64,000 nucleotides of DNA, from the NCBI RefSeq assembly GCF_016900045.1, contig NZ_JACSNP010000009.1, positions 1 through 64,000 on the forward strand. Direction: 5' to 3'. This stretch comes from Fusobacterium mortiferum (GTDB lineage Bacteria > Fusobacteriota > Fusobacteriia > Fusobacteriales > Fusobacteriaceae). The position numbers and the translations under genes are program-made. Shown here piece after piece: positions 33,668-43,520 of this stretch; the first letter of the stretch is position 1, and each line of letters opens with the position of its first letter. The notes beneath the pieces were generated by a model. The model made no database searches and was not told the DNA's origin. It saw only the letters and a list, made by a program, of their open reading frames with translations.

Positions 33668-34675
33668 ATGAAAAAATTTTTTATATTATTTCTGATTATA
33701 ACAAGTTTCTGTTTTGGAGGAACAATAAGCTCTGTAAGTAAAAGTGGAAGTAAGCTTACTTTTAATTTTACTAGGAGTAATAAATCAGCTTACCAAATAA
33801 ACTATGATTCATACAATAGATTGATATTTGTGGAATTTCCAGGAAGTAATCTATCAACAAAAATTAATGATAAGAATTACTCATCAAAGTATGTTGAAGA
33901 GTTTTCTACTATTGATTATGGGGGTTCAGTAGGTTTCTTCATAAAACTTAATAAAAATATATCCTATTCAACATCTTTTAGCGGTAATGATTTTGTTTTT
34001 ACATTTAATGATAAGAGTGCTAAAAAACAATATACAATAGCTATTGATGCTGGACATGGAGGAAAAGACCCTGGAGCTATTGGATTCAATAAGTACTATG
34101 AAAAGAATATTGCCCTAGCTGTAGCAAAATATTTAAGAGATGATTTGAAAAAGGATTTTAATATAGTAATGACTAGGGACAGTGATGTGTTCGTAACACT
34201 TGGAGAGAGACCAAGGATAGCTAATAGGGCTAAAGCTGATATGTTTATAAGTATACATGTGAACTCGGCAGTAAAAAATACTTTATCAGGTATGGAGGTA
34301 TTCTATTTCTCTAAAAAATCATCTCCTTATGCTGAAAGAATAGCTGCATTTGAAAACAGTGTTGGGGATAAATATGGAGAGAAAACTAGTAATATAGTAC
34401 AGATAATGGGAGAATTAGCTTACAAGAAAAATCAAGAAATATCTATAGGATTTGCTAAAAAAACATCTGCTGCTTTAGCTAAAGGATTGGGAATGAAAGA
34501 TAGAGGAATTCATGGGGCAAACTTTGCTGTTCTAAGAGGTTTTAACGGACCTGGAGTGCTTGTGGAGTTGGGATTTATTAACAATAAAGATGATATTAAT
34601 AAATTGATTAATGCAAACTCTCAAAAAAAGATGGCCCAAGAGATAGCTAAGATGGTAAGAGAGAATTTCTATTAA
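33668..34675 (+). CDS. N-acetylmuramoyl-L-alanine amidase (Amidase_3, AmiC-like)
   Basis: The signal peptide (about 1-17) leads into a beta-rich AMIN-like N-terminal region (about 20-120), then a zinc amidase domain with AIDAGHGGKDPGA (zinc His), a Glu in YYEKNI, SIHVN (zinc His) and VLVELGFINN (catalytic Glu). It cuts the amide bond between muramic acid and the stem peptide, usually during cell separation. The in-frame ATG at 33647 lies next to the yajC terminator; GGAGAG before the ATG at 33668 and the signal peptide there decide the start. It starts an operon with the GerMN protein. Confidence 0.9.
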   Translation: MKKFFILFLIITSFCFGGTISSVSKSGSKLTFNFTRSNKSAYQINYDSYNRLIFVEFPGSNLSTKINDKNYSSKYVEEFSTIDYGGSVGFFIKLNKNISYSTSFSGNDFVFTFNDKSAKKQYTIAIDAGHGGKDPGAIGFNKYYEKNIALAVAKYLRDDLKKDFNIVMTRDSDVFVTLGERPRIANRAKADMFISIHVNSAVKNTLSGMEVFYFSKKSSPYAERIAAFENSVGDKYGEKTSNIVQIMGELAYKKNQEISIGFAKKTSAALAKGLGMKDRGIHGANFAVLRGFNGPGVLVELGFINNKDDINKLINANSQKKMAQEIAKMVRENFY

Positions 34676-34693
34676 TATTAAAGAGGTGTAGAG

Positions 34694-35233
34694 TTGAATA
34701 AAAAAATATTGGTAGTAGTTGGAATAATATGGGGATTGGTAGTAGTAACTGGAATAGCATATTTTCAAATGAAAAAATCTTCTGAACAAATAAATATAGT
34801 TGAACTGGATAAAAAAGAGAATATGGTAGTTGAAGAGGGAAAAGTAGAGAAGATAACTCTTTATACACTTTCTGATAAGGGAGATAGGTTGATAAAAAAA
34901 GAGGACGAGATTCCACAATATATAAAACCAAAGGATAAAATAAGAAAAATTACACAGCTTAGCATAGAAAATTTATGGAAAAATAAAGTGTTGAAAACTT
35001 CTCAAGTGGAGATAGGAAATATCTTTATAACTGGAGATATGGCATATATAGATATAGATGCTAATATGTTAGAGTTAAAATCTGAAAATAGAAAAAATTT
35101 ATTGGCAATATACTCAATAGTAAATAGTGTTACAGAGATAGGAAATATACAAAAAATTAAATTTTTAATAGATGGAAGAGAGGAAGAAGAGGGAAGTTTC
35201 TCAAAAGTCTATACTAGAAATACAAATATTTAA
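34694..35233 (+). CDS. Membrane-anchored GerMN-domain protein
   Basis: 179 residues with one N-terminal membrane anchor (about 5-25) and a C-terminal domain resembling GerMN, with AYIDIDANMLEL, IYSIVNSVTEIG and IKFLIDGRE. GerMN domains occur in spore-envelope proteins but also in cell-wall proteins of non-sporeformers; here the amidase gene 18 nt upstream suggests a peptidoglycan role. The start is a TTG at 34694 after AGAGGTG. Function is inferred from context only. Confidence 0.75.
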   Translation: MNKKILVVVGIIWGLVVVTGIAYFQMKKSSEQINIVELDKKENMVVEEGKVEKITLYTLSDKGDRLIKKEDEIPQYIKPKDKIRKITQLSIENLWKNKVLKTSQVEIGNIFITGDMAYIDIDANMLELKSENRKNLLAIYSIVNSVTEIGNIQKIKFLIDGREEEEGSFSKVYTRNTNI

Positions 35234-35259
35234 TAATTTGGTGTGGTTATTAAGAATAA

Positions 35260-35347
35260 AGAGCAAGTATAGCTTGGAGTACTAAAAACACAAATTTATT
35301 TTGTTTAAAAGTTGTGTTTTTTACATTCTCCTTTGCTTATTTGCTCT
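35260..35347 (+). other. Long nested imperfect hairpin containing a terminator
   Basis: AGAGCAA (35260) pairs with TTGCTCT (35341), GGAG (35276) with CTCC (35328), and AAAAACACAA (35284-35293) with TTGTGTTTTT (35312-35321). The inner stem plus T run is a plausible terminator for the amidase operon; the outer pairs make an unusually long, about 88-nt dyad. It may be a structured RNA end or a small mobile palindrome. Confidence 0.55.
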
Positions 35348-35388
35348 ATTTTTATATAAGAGTACACTTTATTTTTGAATAAATATGG

Positions 35389-35394
35389 TATAAT
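35389..35394 (+). promoter_or_regulatory. Extended -10 promoter for yqeK-rnr
   Basis: AAATATGGTATAATTAG has TATAAT with TGG upstream and no recognisable -35 box. Confidence 0.65.
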
Positions 35395-35424
35395 TAGAAA
35401 AAGAGAGTGTTTTTAGGAGGGGAA

Positions 35425-35991
35425 ATGTTAGAGAAATTAAGAGAAGTTGTAAAGTCAAGAGTTACTCAGAAAAGATATATACATACCTTAGGAGTAGAGG
35501 AGAAAGCTGTAGAATTAGCTAATAAATATGGTGTTGATGAAGAGAAAGCTAGAGTGGCAGCAATACTACATGATATTGCTAAAAGTGTAGATGTAGATAG
35601 CTTAGAAGAGGTATGTAGAAAATATTTTTCAGATGAGTTATCTGAAGAGGATATAAAGATAACAGAGATACTACATGGTTTTGTAGGATATATGATAGCT
35701 AGAGATGAGTTAAAAATAGAGGATGAAGAGATATTAGAAGCTATAAAATATCATACTATAGGAAAAAAAGGATTATCAAAACTTGGTAGAGTGATATATA
35801 TAGCTGATGGGATAGAAAAAAATAGAGATTATCCAAATGTGGATAAGATAAGAGAGATAACAGATAGAGATTTAGATGAGGGAATCATCTATGAGATAGA
35901 TAGAAAGATAGAGTATTTAGATAGTTGTGGAGGAAAAATACATAAAAATACTTTAGAGATGAGAGATTGGTTAAAGAGCCTAAGGAGGTAA
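35425..35991 (+). CDS. yqeK: YqeK-like HD-domain diadenosine tetraphosphatase
   Basis: HD hydrolase of 188 residues. The pattern RYIHTLGVE, ILHDIAK, EILHG and YHTIG with LGRVIYIADGIE matches YqeK, which symmetrically splits Ap4A in bacteria lacking ApaH. AGGAGGGG before the ATG at 35425 decides the start; the upstream in-frame GTG at 35407 lies before that site. Its stop is two bases before the rnr start, and its last codons contain the rnr ribosome-binding site, so the two genes are translationally coupled. Confidence 0.88.
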   Translation: MLEKLREVVKSRVTQKRYIHTLGVEEKAVELANKYGVDEEKARVAAILHDIAKSVDVDSLEEVCRKYFSDELSEEDIKITEILHGFVGYMIARDELKIEDEEILEAIKYHTIGKKGLSKLGRVIYIADGIEKNRDYPNVDKIREITDRDLDEGIIYEIDRKIEYLDSCGGKIHKNTLEMRDWLKSLRR

Positions 35992-35993
35992 AT

Positions 35994-38126
35994 ATGAAGA
36001 TAGAAAAAGAGTTAGAAAAATTAAAAGAGATATTTAAAAATACAAAGGGAAAGGGTTTAAAATTAGATGAGATAACTAAGTTATTAGGTTGGTCTCCAAA
36101 GTTTAAAAAGGAGAATAGAGATATAATAGAGAAATGGGTAAGTGATGGTGAACTTATCAAAAATAATAGAGGTAAATACAATCTTCCAGAAACTCAAGGA
36201 TATATTAAAGGGGTATTTAGTATAATTAAAGATAGATTTGCCTTTGTTGATACTGAAGATGAGGGAATTTTCATTCCTAAAAGTGGTTTTAATGGAGCTC
36301 TTGATGGAGATACAGTTTTTGTAAGACTGACAGCTGGAATGAAGGGAGATAGAAAAAAAGAGGGAGAAGTAGTAAGGGTAATAAGTAGGGATAAGGATAT
36401 AGTTATTGGAATATTCCAAAAAAATAAAAATTTTGGATTTGTAACTCCTACTCACTCTTTTGGAAGAGATATCTATATCCCAGCTATTAGAATGAAAAAT
36501 GCTGAAAATAATCAACTAGTAGTAGTAAGAATAACTTTCTGGGGAGATAATGAGAGAAAACCAGAGGGAGAGATAGTAGAGATACTAGGAAATCCATATG
36601 ATACTAAAAATATGATAGAAGCATTGATTATTAGAGAGGGAATGTCTGAAAGCTTTCCACCAGAAGCGATGGCAGAAGCTAGAAGTATACCTGTAGAGAT
36701 AGGTAAGAAGGAGTTAGAAGGAAGAAGAGATTTAAGACACCTACCAATTATAACAATAGATGGTGATGATGCTAAAGACTTAGATGATGCTGTCTATGTA
36801 GAAAAATTAAAAAATGGAAACTATAAACTAATCGTAAGTATAGCTGATGTTTCTCACTATATTCCAGAAGGATCTGCATTGGATAGAGAAGCGTATAAAA
36901 GAGGGAACTCGGTATATTTAGTAGATAGAGTGTTACCAATGTTTCCAAAGGAGATATCAAACGGAATATGTTCTTTAAATCCTAATGAGGATAAACTGAC
37001 TTTTACTTGTGAGATGGAGATAGACCAAAGGGGAAAAGTTGTAGACTCTGATACATATAAATCAGTGATAAAAACTGTCTATAGAATGACATATAACAAT
37101 GTTAATAAGATGATAGCTGGAGATGAAGAGGCTTTAAAAACTTATGCTCCTATAAAAGATATGGTTATGGATATGTTAGAACTTTCTAAAATAATTAGAG
37201 AGGTAAAATATAAAAGAGGAAGTATAGATTTTGATATTCCAGAAATAAAACTTGTGTTGGATGAAAAGGGAAAAGTTGAGTATATAAAGAGTAGAGATAG
37301 AGGAGAATCAGAAAGAATCATAGAGGATTTTATGATAGCAGCCAATGAAACAGTAGCAGAAAAGCTATTTTGGTTAGAGATTCCATCTGTATATAGAACT
37401 CACGAAAAACCAGATATGGAAAGAATAAAAAATCTAAATGAAACTTTAGCTAAGTTTAAGTACAGAATACACTCTTTAGAGGAGATACATCCAAAGCAAT
37501 TCCAAAAAATAATAGAGGATTCTAAAGAGAGAGGAATTAATCTATTAGTACATAAGATGATATTAATGGCATTAAAACAAGCTAAATACACAGTTGAAAA
37601 CTATGGACACTTTGGACTGGCTTCTGGGTACTACACTCATTTTACATCTCCAATAAGAAGATATGCAGATTTGACTGTTCATAGAATATTAAACTCTGTA
37701 TTACATGGTTATCCAAATAAGAAAACTATAATGAGAAATATGGAAGAATTACCAGTAACATGTGCACACATATCTAAAACAGAGAGAGCAGCAATGAAAA
37801 TCGAAGATGAAAGTGTTAAAATAAAATTAGTTGAATATATGATGGATAAGGTTGGAGAAGAGTATGAAGCAACAATAGTAGGATTTAGTAATAAGAGAGT
37901 ATTCTTTGAAACTGAAGATTATGTAGAGTGTTTCTGGGATGTTGTTTCAGCTAAACACTATTATGAGTTTGATGATAGAGAGTATGTGATGAGAGATACT
38001 GATACTGGTAAATTCTATAGTATAGGTGATAGATATAAGGTAACTTTAGTAAGAGCAAGCTTAGCTGAATTAGAGATTGAAGTAGTACCAAATTTTGTAA
38101 TGGATGAAGGGCTTATATTAAAATAA
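35994..38126 (+). CDS. rnr: Ribonuclease R
   Basis: 3'-5' exoribonuclease of 710 residues able to degrade structured RNA. An N-terminal winged-helix region (about 5-60) and cold-shock domains (about 65-220) precede the RNB catalytic domain with the metal-binding aspartates in DGDDAKDLDDAVYV. SGYYTHFTSPIRRYADL and a C-terminal S1 domain (about 620-705) complete it. AAGGAGGT before the ATG at 35994 is a near-perfect ribosome-binding site, so the upstream in-frame TTG at 35967 is rejected. It is coupled to yqeK and followed 22 nt later by a small unknown gene. Confidence 0.95.
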   Translation: MKIEKELEKLKEIFKNTKGKGLKLDEITKLLGWSPKFKKENRDIIEKWVSDGELIKNNRGKYNLPETQGYIKGVFSIIKDRFAFVDTEDEGIFIPKSGFNGALDGDTVFVRLTAGMKGDRKKEGEVVRVISRDKDIVIGIFQKNKNFGFVTPTHSFGRDIYIPAIRMKNAENNQLVVVRITFWGDNERKPEGEIVEILGNPYDTKNMIEALIIREGMSESFPPEAMAEARSIPVEIGKKELEGRRDLRHLPIITIDGDDAKDLDDAVYVEKLKNGNYKLIVSIADVSHYIPEGSALDREAYKRGNSVYLVDRVLPMFPKEISNGICSLNPNEDKLTFTCEMEIDQRGKVVDSDTYKSVIKTVYRMTYNNVNKMIAGDEEALKTYAPIKDMVMDMLELSKIIREVKYKRGSIDFDIPEIKLVLDEKGKVEYIKSRDRGESERIIEDFMIAANETVAEKLFWLEIPSVYRTHEKPDMERIKNLNETLAKFKYRIHSLEEIHPKQFQKIIEDSKERGINLLVHKMILMALKQAKYTVENYGHFGLASGYYTHFTSPIRRYADLTVHRILNSVLHGYPNKKTIMRNMEELPVTCAHISKTERAAMKIEDESVKIKLVEYMMDKVGEEYEATIVGFSNKRVFFETEDYVECFWDVVSAKHYYEFDDREYVMRDTDTGKFYSIGDRYKVTLVRASLAELEIEVVPNFVMDEGLILK

Positions 38127-38147
38127 TAAAAATAGAGGTGGGATAAA

Positions 38148-38408
38148 ATGAGATTAAGAGAGTTATTAATGGAAGAGGGAAAAAATATTATAAGTATGAT
38201 AATTGAGAGTGAGGATATGACATATTCGAGCTCAAATATCTCAAAACTAGATTTAATTCCTGTTGGAGTAGGAAATTACACACTTGTTTTAAATGAGGTT
38301 ATATTTGATTTTTCTGACGAGGATTTAGATAAAGAGGGAATTTTAAAAAATGGGATCCTATATTTTGAGCTAGAGAAAGCGAAGATAGAGGTTGGAATGA
38401 GATATTAA
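38148..38408 (+). CDS. Small hypothetical protein (86 aa)
   Basis: I do not recognise this family. It is acidic with no signal peptide or membrane segment and has an alternating hydrophobic middle (NYTLVLNEVIFDF). The ATG follows AGGTGGG at good spacing, and the gene lies 22 nt after rnr, so it is probably cotranscribed. An AT-only hairpin (38412-38438) after it may be a weak terminator. RNA-related function is only a guess from position. Confidence 0.65.
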   Translation: MRLRELLMEEGKNIISMIIESEDMTYSSSNISKLDLIPVGVGNYTLVLNEVIFDFSDEDLDKEGILKNGILYFELEKAKIEVGMRY

Positions 38409-38514
38409 ATCAAAAGTTAAAGATTTTAACTCAACTTTTACAAAAAATTAATATTTATTTAACAGATAACTTTTATTATTAACTTAGTAACTTTAGTGCA
38501 AATTGGAGGAAAAA

Positions 38515-38958
38515 TGTTAAAGAAAATATTAATTTTGATAATGGTGTTGGGAAATTTTGCTTTATTTACCATATATAGGAAATTACGGAATGATTCCTCA
38601 AACTTTATCAGCTAAGGAAGAGGGAGGAGATGGAGATCCTTTAGATGTAATTTTATTGGGAGAAACTGTACAAAGAGGAAGTTTGGTGGAAGGTAAAATT
38701 ATTGGCGTTATGTTAATGAAAGATAATGGAGAAACAGATGATAAATTAATAGCTGTAGCTAAAGATTCTGTATTTGAAAGTATTAATTCAATAGAAGACT
38801 TAAATAAAGAGTTTCCAGGAGTACTAACAATTTTACAAACATGGTTTACTAATTATAAAGGACCAAATGAAGATATGAGAGTTATAGGATTTTCAGGAGA
38901 AAAGGAAGCTAATAAAATACTTAATTCTGCAATGAAAGAGTATAAAAAATATAACTAA
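38515..38958 (+). pseudogene. Secreted-type inorganic pyrophosphatase, internally deleted and frameshifted
   Basis: GGAGGAAAA precedes an ATG at 38515 that opens a signal peptide (MLKKILILIMVLGNFALF). That frame then reads through a few codons and stops at about 38613. In a second frame, from about 38560, a family I pyrophosphatase continues with YLPYIGNYGMIPQT, GGDGDPLDVILLG, KDDKLIAV-like sequence and LQTWFTNYKG. The roughly 50-60 residues that should lie between, including the N-terminal Lys/Glu active-site residues, are missing. The second frame has a TAA just upstream and no start of its own with a ribosome-binding site. The likely cause is a deletion whose ends joined out of frame. Confidence 0.8.
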
Positions 38959-39036
38959 AATATATTAATTAGGGTGTATAATAATTAACAAAATTAATTA
39001 CAATACACCCTTTTATAATACTAAATTCAATGTAAA

Positions 39037-39585
39037 TTATCTATTTTTATCCTCATAAAACACAGGGATTTTATCCTCTTCTGCCACTTCTTTCTTAAGT
39101 ATATATCTAGTTTTATAGTCTTTAAATAGTTTAAAGAAAGTTCCACTTAAAGATAGAATAACAGCGATATTTATAAAAGTAGGAATAGCAGTTGTAAAAT
39201 CTGCAAATAGCCATACTGTAGCCCCAGGCATTCCTATTGTTGTAGCCATTACTACCATTATAAACCCAGGAACAGGGTAAAAAATTCTATAAAATTTTAA
39301 GATACTATCTTTTAATTTTGGAGATAATTTCATAAGATGTCTTAAGATAATCTCATAATAAGCATACCATCCAGAAGATGTAGTTACTCCAAATAGAAAA
39401 ATTCCAACAGCGATAAATATTTTACTAGCTGATCCCATACCAGTTTCAAATGCACTTAAAGTAAGAGTTGCTCCAGTAGCTCCACTATTCCAAACACCAG
39501 TGATAACAATAACTAAACAAGTTAAAGTACAAACAACCATAGTATCTACAAATACTTCAAAAGCTCCCCAAAGACCTTGTTTTAT
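39037..39585 (-). pseudogene. C-terminal fragment of an AgcS-type sodium:alanine symporter
   Basis: About 180 codons encode the end of an amino acid carrier: KQGLWGAFEVFVDT followed by four or five membrane segments, including FLFGVTTSSGWYAYYE, and a charged tail. Full AgcS proteins have about 450-500 residues, so more than half is missing. The fragment has no ribosome-binding site or start; the sequence joins at about 39585 to the front of an unrelated gene. The transport function must be lost. Confidence 0.85.
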
Positions 39586-39709
39586 AAGTAGGACCTCCAC
39601 TTTCTATAATAGATTTTGAATAGTCGATACTGACAGTAGTTTTATGGTAGTTTCTAAGATCATCTTCTATTTCATAAGCTGATGTTATACCTATTATAGG
39701 TTTTTTCAT
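39586..39709 (-). pseudogene. N-terminal fragment of a class I glutamine amidotransferase-like (peptidase C26) gene
   Basis: A perfect GGAGGAAAG ribosome-binding site precedes an ATG at 39709. The open frame starts KKPIIGITSAYE and continues to SIIESGGPTY, the start of gamma-glutamyl-GABA-hydrolase-like proteins. After about 42 codons it runs into AgcS sequence in the wrong frame and soon stops. Only the front of a roughly 240-residue enzyme survives. Together with the AgcS fragment it marks one deletion event. Confidence 0.75.
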
Positions 39710-39851
39710 ATAAATCTTTCCTCCTTTTTTGTATTTTTTTTCCAAAATATTATAATAATAAAAATAATTTATTTTTTTTATTATAATATAAATACAAAAG
39801 AGAGCAAGTATTAAATTAGAAAAAGTTTATTAAAATGTAACTATTTTTTAT

Positions 39852-39880
39852 TTGAAAAATGTAGAAAAAACTGGTAAAAT
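39852..39880 (+). promoter_or_regulatory. Promoter for miaB
   Basis: TTGAAA, a 17-nt spacer and TAAAAT preceded by TGG lie 69 nt before the GTG start. The remaining 39710-39850 stretch is very AT-rich and I see nothing else in it. Confidence 0.7.
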
Positions 39881-39948
39881 GATAAGATGAGTTATTTTGT
39901 CAAAAATCAAAAAAGACTAAAAAAATGTTATTAATAGGAGGAAAAATA

Positions 39949-41259
39949 GTGAAAAAAGCTTCAATCATAACTTATGGTTGTCAAATGAACGTAAATGAAA
40001 GTGCAAAAATAAAAAAGATGTTCCAAAATATGGGATATGAAATTACTGATAATATAGAAGAATCTGACGTTACTTTTTTAAATACATGTACAGTAAGAGA
40101 GGGAGCAGCAACTCAAATCTATGGTAAATTAGGAGAGTTAAAGCACATAAAAGAAAATAAAGGTATGATAATAGGGGTAACTGGATGTTTTGCTCAAGAG
40201 CAAGGTGTTGAATTAGTAAAAAAATTCCCACAAATAGATATTGTTATGGGAAACCAAAATATAGGAAGAATACCGCAAGCTATAGATGATATAGAGCATG
40301 GAGTAGATAAGCATCTTGTTTTCACAGACTGTGAAGATGATCTACCACCTAGATTAGATGCTGATTTCGAATCTAAGAAAACAGCTTCAATCTCAATAAC
40401 TTATGGATGTAATAACTTCTGTGCATATTGTATAGTACCATATGTTAGAGGAAGAGAGAGATCAGTTCCTATGGAAGAGATCTTACATGATGTAAGACAG
40501 TATGTAGCTAAAGGATATAAAGAGATAATATTACTTGGACAAAACGTAAACTCTTATGGAAAAGAGTTCACAAATGGAGATAATTTTGCAAGATTACTAG
40601 AGGAGATTTGTAAAGTAGAGGGAGACTTTATAGTTAGATTTGTTTCTCCACACCCTAGAGATTTCACAGATGAAGTAATTGATGTAATTGCTAAAAATGA
40701 AAAGATAGCAAGATCATTACACCTTCCATTACAAGCTGGATCATCAACTATATTAAAAGCTATGAATAGAGGATATACTAAAGAGCAATATATAGCTTTA
40801 GCTAACAAAATAAAAGAAAGAATACCAGGAGTAGCCCTTACAGCAGATATTATAGTTGGATTCCCTGGAGAAACAGAAGAGGATTTCCAAGATACATTAG
40901 ATGTAGTAAGAGAAATTCAATTTGACAACAGTTTCATGTTTATGTACTCTATAAGAAAGGGAACAAGAGCAGCTACTATGGAAAATCAAATAGATGAGGC
41001 TATAAAGAAGGATAGACTTCAAAGATTAATAGATGTACAAACAGCATGCTCATTAGCAGAGAGTAAAACATATGTCGGAAAAACTGTAAGAGTGTTAGTA
41101 GAGGGAGAAAGTAAGAAAAACAAAGATGTATTAAGTGGAAGAACTTCTACTAACAAGATAGTTCTATTTAAGGGAGATAAAGCTTTAGAAGGAACTTTCG
41201 TAAATGTAAAGATAAATGATTGTAAAACATGGACTTTATATGGAGAGATTGTAGAGTAA
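39949..41259 (+). CDS. miaB: tRNA-2-methylthio-N6-dimethylallyladenosine synthase MiaB
   Basis: Radical-SAM methylthiotransferase of 436 residues acting on A37 of tRNAs. The N-terminal UPF0004 domain has [17 protein letters not shown] and GVTGCFAQ (three cluster cysteines); the radical-SAM motif is [17 protein letters not shown]; a TRAM domain ends the protein. I choose the GTG at 39949, eight bases after AGGAGGA; the upstream ATG at 39925 precedes that site. Its start, [13 protein letters not shown], fits the family. rho follows 25 nt later in the same direction. Confidence 0.95.
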   Translation: MKKASIITYGCQMNVNESAKIKKMFQNMGYEITDNIEESDVTFLNTCTVREGAATQIYGKLGELKHIKENKGMIIGVTGCFAQEQGVELVKKFPQIDIVMGNQNIGRIPQAIDDIEHGVDKHLVFTDCEDDLPPRLDADFESKKTASISITYGCNNFCAYCIVPYVRGRERSVPMEEILHDVRQYVAKGYKEIILLGQNVNSYGKEFTNGDNFARLLEEICKVEGDFIVRFVSPHPRDFTDEVIDVIAKNEKIARSLHLPLQAGSSTILKAMNRGYTKEQYIALANKIKERIPGVALTADIIVGFPGETEEDFQDTLDVVREIQFDNSFMFMYSIRKGTRAATMENQIDEAIKKDRLQRLIDVQTACSLAESKTYVGKTVRVLVEGESKKNKDVLSGRTSTNKIVLFKGDKALEGTFVNVKINDCKTWTLYGEIVE

Positions 41260-41284
41260 AATATTATTTAATATTGAGGTGGAT

Positions 41285-42532
41285 ATGGATAGATTGGATA
41301 AGTTTCTTTTAAAGGAGCTTTTAGAGATAGCAAAACAGCTAGGGTTAACAATAAAATCTGGAATAAAGAAAAATGAGATAAAAGAGTTAATTGAAAAGGA
41401 TATCGAAAGTAAAGAGGGAACTGACATAGCATGGGGAGTTTTAGAAGTTCTCCCAGATGGATATGGATTTTTGAGAGGAACGAGTGTAGAAAAGGATATA
41501 TATGTTTCAGCTTCACAAGTAAGAAAATTCAAATTAAGAACTGAAGATAGAGTCGTAGGAGAGGTAAGAGAACCTTCTGGAGATGAGAAAAACTATGCTT
41601 TAAAAAAGGTTTTACTAGTTAATGACGGAACTTTAGAAGCAGCTGAATCTAGAGTACCTTTTGAAGAGCTTATTCCAGCATATCCAACAGAGAAATTTAC
41701 TTTAGAAACAGATAGTAAAAATATATCAGGAAGAATAATAGATCTAATAGCACCAATAGGGAGAGGGCAAAGAGCTCTTATAATAGCTCCACCAAAAGCT
41801 GGAAAAACTATGTTGATAAGTAGTCTTGCAAACTCAATAATGCAGACTAGTAAAGATGTAGAGGTATGGATTTTATTAATAGATGAGAGACCAGAAGAGG
41901 TTACAGATATAAAAGAGACTGTAATTGGGGCACAGGTATTTGCTTCTACCTTTGATGAGGATCCTAAAAATCATATTAAAGTAACCGAAAGTATCTTAGA
42001 AAGAGCTAAAAGAAAAGTAGAAAATGGCGAGAATATAGTTATTTTAATGGATTCGTTGACAAGGCTTGCAAGAGCTTACAATATAGTGATACCATCTAGT
42101 GGAAAATTAATATCTGGAGGTATAGATCCGACAGCTTTATATTATCCTAAAAACTTTTTCGGAACTGCTAGAAATATTAGAGGGGGAGGAAGTTTAACTA
42201 TAATTGCTACTGTTCTTGTAGATACAGGTAGTAAGATGGACGATATAATTTATGAAGAGTTTAAATCCACAGGAAACTGTGATATCCACTTAGATAGAAA
42301 TTTAGCAGAACTTAGATTGTTTCCAGCAATAGATATTCAGCGTTCTGGAACTAGAAAAGAGGATCTATTAATTCCTAAAAAAGAGTTAGAAGCAATTTGG
42401 AAGATAAGAAGACATCTTTCAAAATTTGATAAAGCTGAAAGTTTAAAAAGATTAGTAGATACATTAAAAAGTACTCAAAGTAATAAAAGTATGCTAGAAC
42501 AGTTTGAAAAAGGGGTAAAGGATGAGAAATAA
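41285..42532 (+). CDS. rho: Transcription termination factor Rho
   Basis: Hexameric RNA helicase of 415 residues. The N-terminal helical domain is short; the cold-shock RNA-binding domain includes [11 protein letters not shown] and [12 protein letters not shown]. The ATPase core has [18 protein letters not shown] (Walker A), [12 protein letters not shown] and [15 protein letters not shown], with the Q/R-loop region downstream. The ATG at 41285 follows GAGGTGG; the GTG at 41279 overlaps that site and is rejected. It overlaps the next gene by 11 nt. Confidence 0.97.
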   Translation: MDRLDKFLLKELLEIAKQLGLTIKSGIKKNEIKELIEKDIESKEGTDIAWGVLEVLPDGYGFLRGTSVEKDIYVSASQVRKFKLRTEDRVVGEVREPSGDEKNYALKKVLLVNDGTLEAAESRVPFEELIPAYPTEKFTLETDSKNISGRIIDLIAPIGRGQRALIIAPPKAGKTMLISSLANSIMQTSKDVEVWILLIDERPEEVTDIKETVIGAQVFASTFDEDPKNHIKVTESILERAKRKVENGENIVILMDSLTRLARAYNIVIPSSGKLISGGIDPTALYYPKNFFGTARNIRGGGSLTIIATVLVDTGSKMDDIIYEEFKSTGNCDIHLDRNLAELRLFPAIDIQRSGTRKEDLLIPKKELEAIWKIRRHLSKFDKAESLKRLVDTLKSTQSNKSMLEQFEKGVKDEK

Positions 42533-43508
42533 GATAGTTGTACTTATAATATTAATCATAACTTTCTATGTTGGTATGTTAGTTGGAACTCCTTTTAAAA
42601 CTGAAGTAGTAGATTTGAAGCAATTTACAGATTATTATGAAGAGGGAGCAGTAGAAACTGGAGGTTGGGAGGTTCAAGCTGATAACTTCTATACTTTTAC
42701 TAGAGAATATTCAGTATTCGGAAGTAAAGGAACAGTAACTCCAGTAGATGAAAATAAAATTCCAGAAAAAAAAGTTTATGTAGTCCAAAAAGGTGATACA
42801 TTATCAGAAATAGCGGAAGCCCATGGAATGGGACTGAGTGTTCTTATGGCAAATAACCCAGGAGTATCTGCAAATAATTTAAAAGTTGGACAAAAGCTTA
42901 CAGTGTTAACAGGAAATGGAATTTTCTATAAAGTTGGAAAAGGGGATTCTTTAAATAAGATAGCAGAGCTATTCAAAGTTAATATAGATGAAGTGAAGAA
43001 AATAAATAATTTAACTTCAAATACAGTTCAAGTTGGAGATACGCTGTATATAAAAAATCCTAATGTAACAAAATATCTAGGAACAACAAGTCCTACTGTT
43101 GATAATAGAAGTAGCTTAGGGTTTATAATGCCAATTAAGTATACAGGGTTAACAAGTCCTCAAGGAAATAGATTCCATCCAGTTTTAAAGAGATATATTT
43201 ATCATGCTGGAGCTGACTTAAGAGCTCATTTTGTACCTCTTTATGCTTCAAAAGAGGGAAAAGTAACCTTTGCTGGAACTATGAATGGTTATGGTAAGAT
43301 AATAATTATTCAACATAGTGGAGGATATGAAACTAGATATGGACATCTAGATAAAATTGGAGTTAGAAAAGGACAGTATGTAAAAACTGGAGAGTTAATA
43401 GGAAAAACTGGACAAAGTGGAAGGGTAACAGGACCACATCTTCACTTTGAGCTTAGAAAAAATGGAAAGGCTTTAAATCCAATGAAATATATGCCAAAAA
43501 CAAAATAA
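42522..43508 (+). CDS. LysM-containing M23 peptidase (NlpD/EnvC-like)
   Basis: 328 residues with one N-terminal membrane segment or signal anchor (about 4-22). Two LysM modules follow (about 86-130, [15 protein letters not shown]; about 137-183, [15 protein letters not shown]), then an M23 domain with HAGADLRA (zinc His and Asp), [11 protein letters not shown] and HLHFEL. The zinc-binding residues seem intact, so it may cut peptidoglycan cross-links itself rather than only activating amidases. Its ATG lies inside the end of rho, after AAAGG, and ispG follows 12 nt later. Confidence 0.92.
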   Translation: MRNKIVVLIILIITFYVGMLVGTPFKTEVVDLKQFTDYYEEGAVETGGWEVQADNFYTFTREYSVFGSKGTVTPVDENKIPEKKVYVVQKGDTLSEIAEAHGMGLSVLMANNPGVSANNLKVGQKLTVLTGNGIFYKVGKGDSLNKIAELFKVNIDEVKKINNLTSNTVQVGDTLYIKNPNVTKYLGTTSPTVDNRSSLGFIMPIKYTGLTSPQGNRFHPVLKRYIYHAGADLRAHFVPLYASKEGKVTFAGTMNGYGKIIIIQHSGGYETRYGHLDKIGVRKGQYVKTGELIGKTGQSGRVTGPHLHFELRKNGKALNPMKYMPKTK

Positions 43509-43520
43509 AGAGGGATAATT

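Noticed and set aside
34694-35233. Sporulation gene, implying a spore-former
   Set aside because: GerMN domains also occur in non-sporulating bacteria and no other sporulation gene is seen; the outer-membrane proteins argue for a Gram-negative.
38515-38958. Programmed frameshift producing a working pyrophosphatase
   Set aside because: No slippery site is evident and a frameshift could not restore the missing 50-60 residues.
39037-39745. A real two-domain fusion of amidotransferase and symporter
   Set aside because: The parts are in different frames and each is a fragment lacking essential regions.
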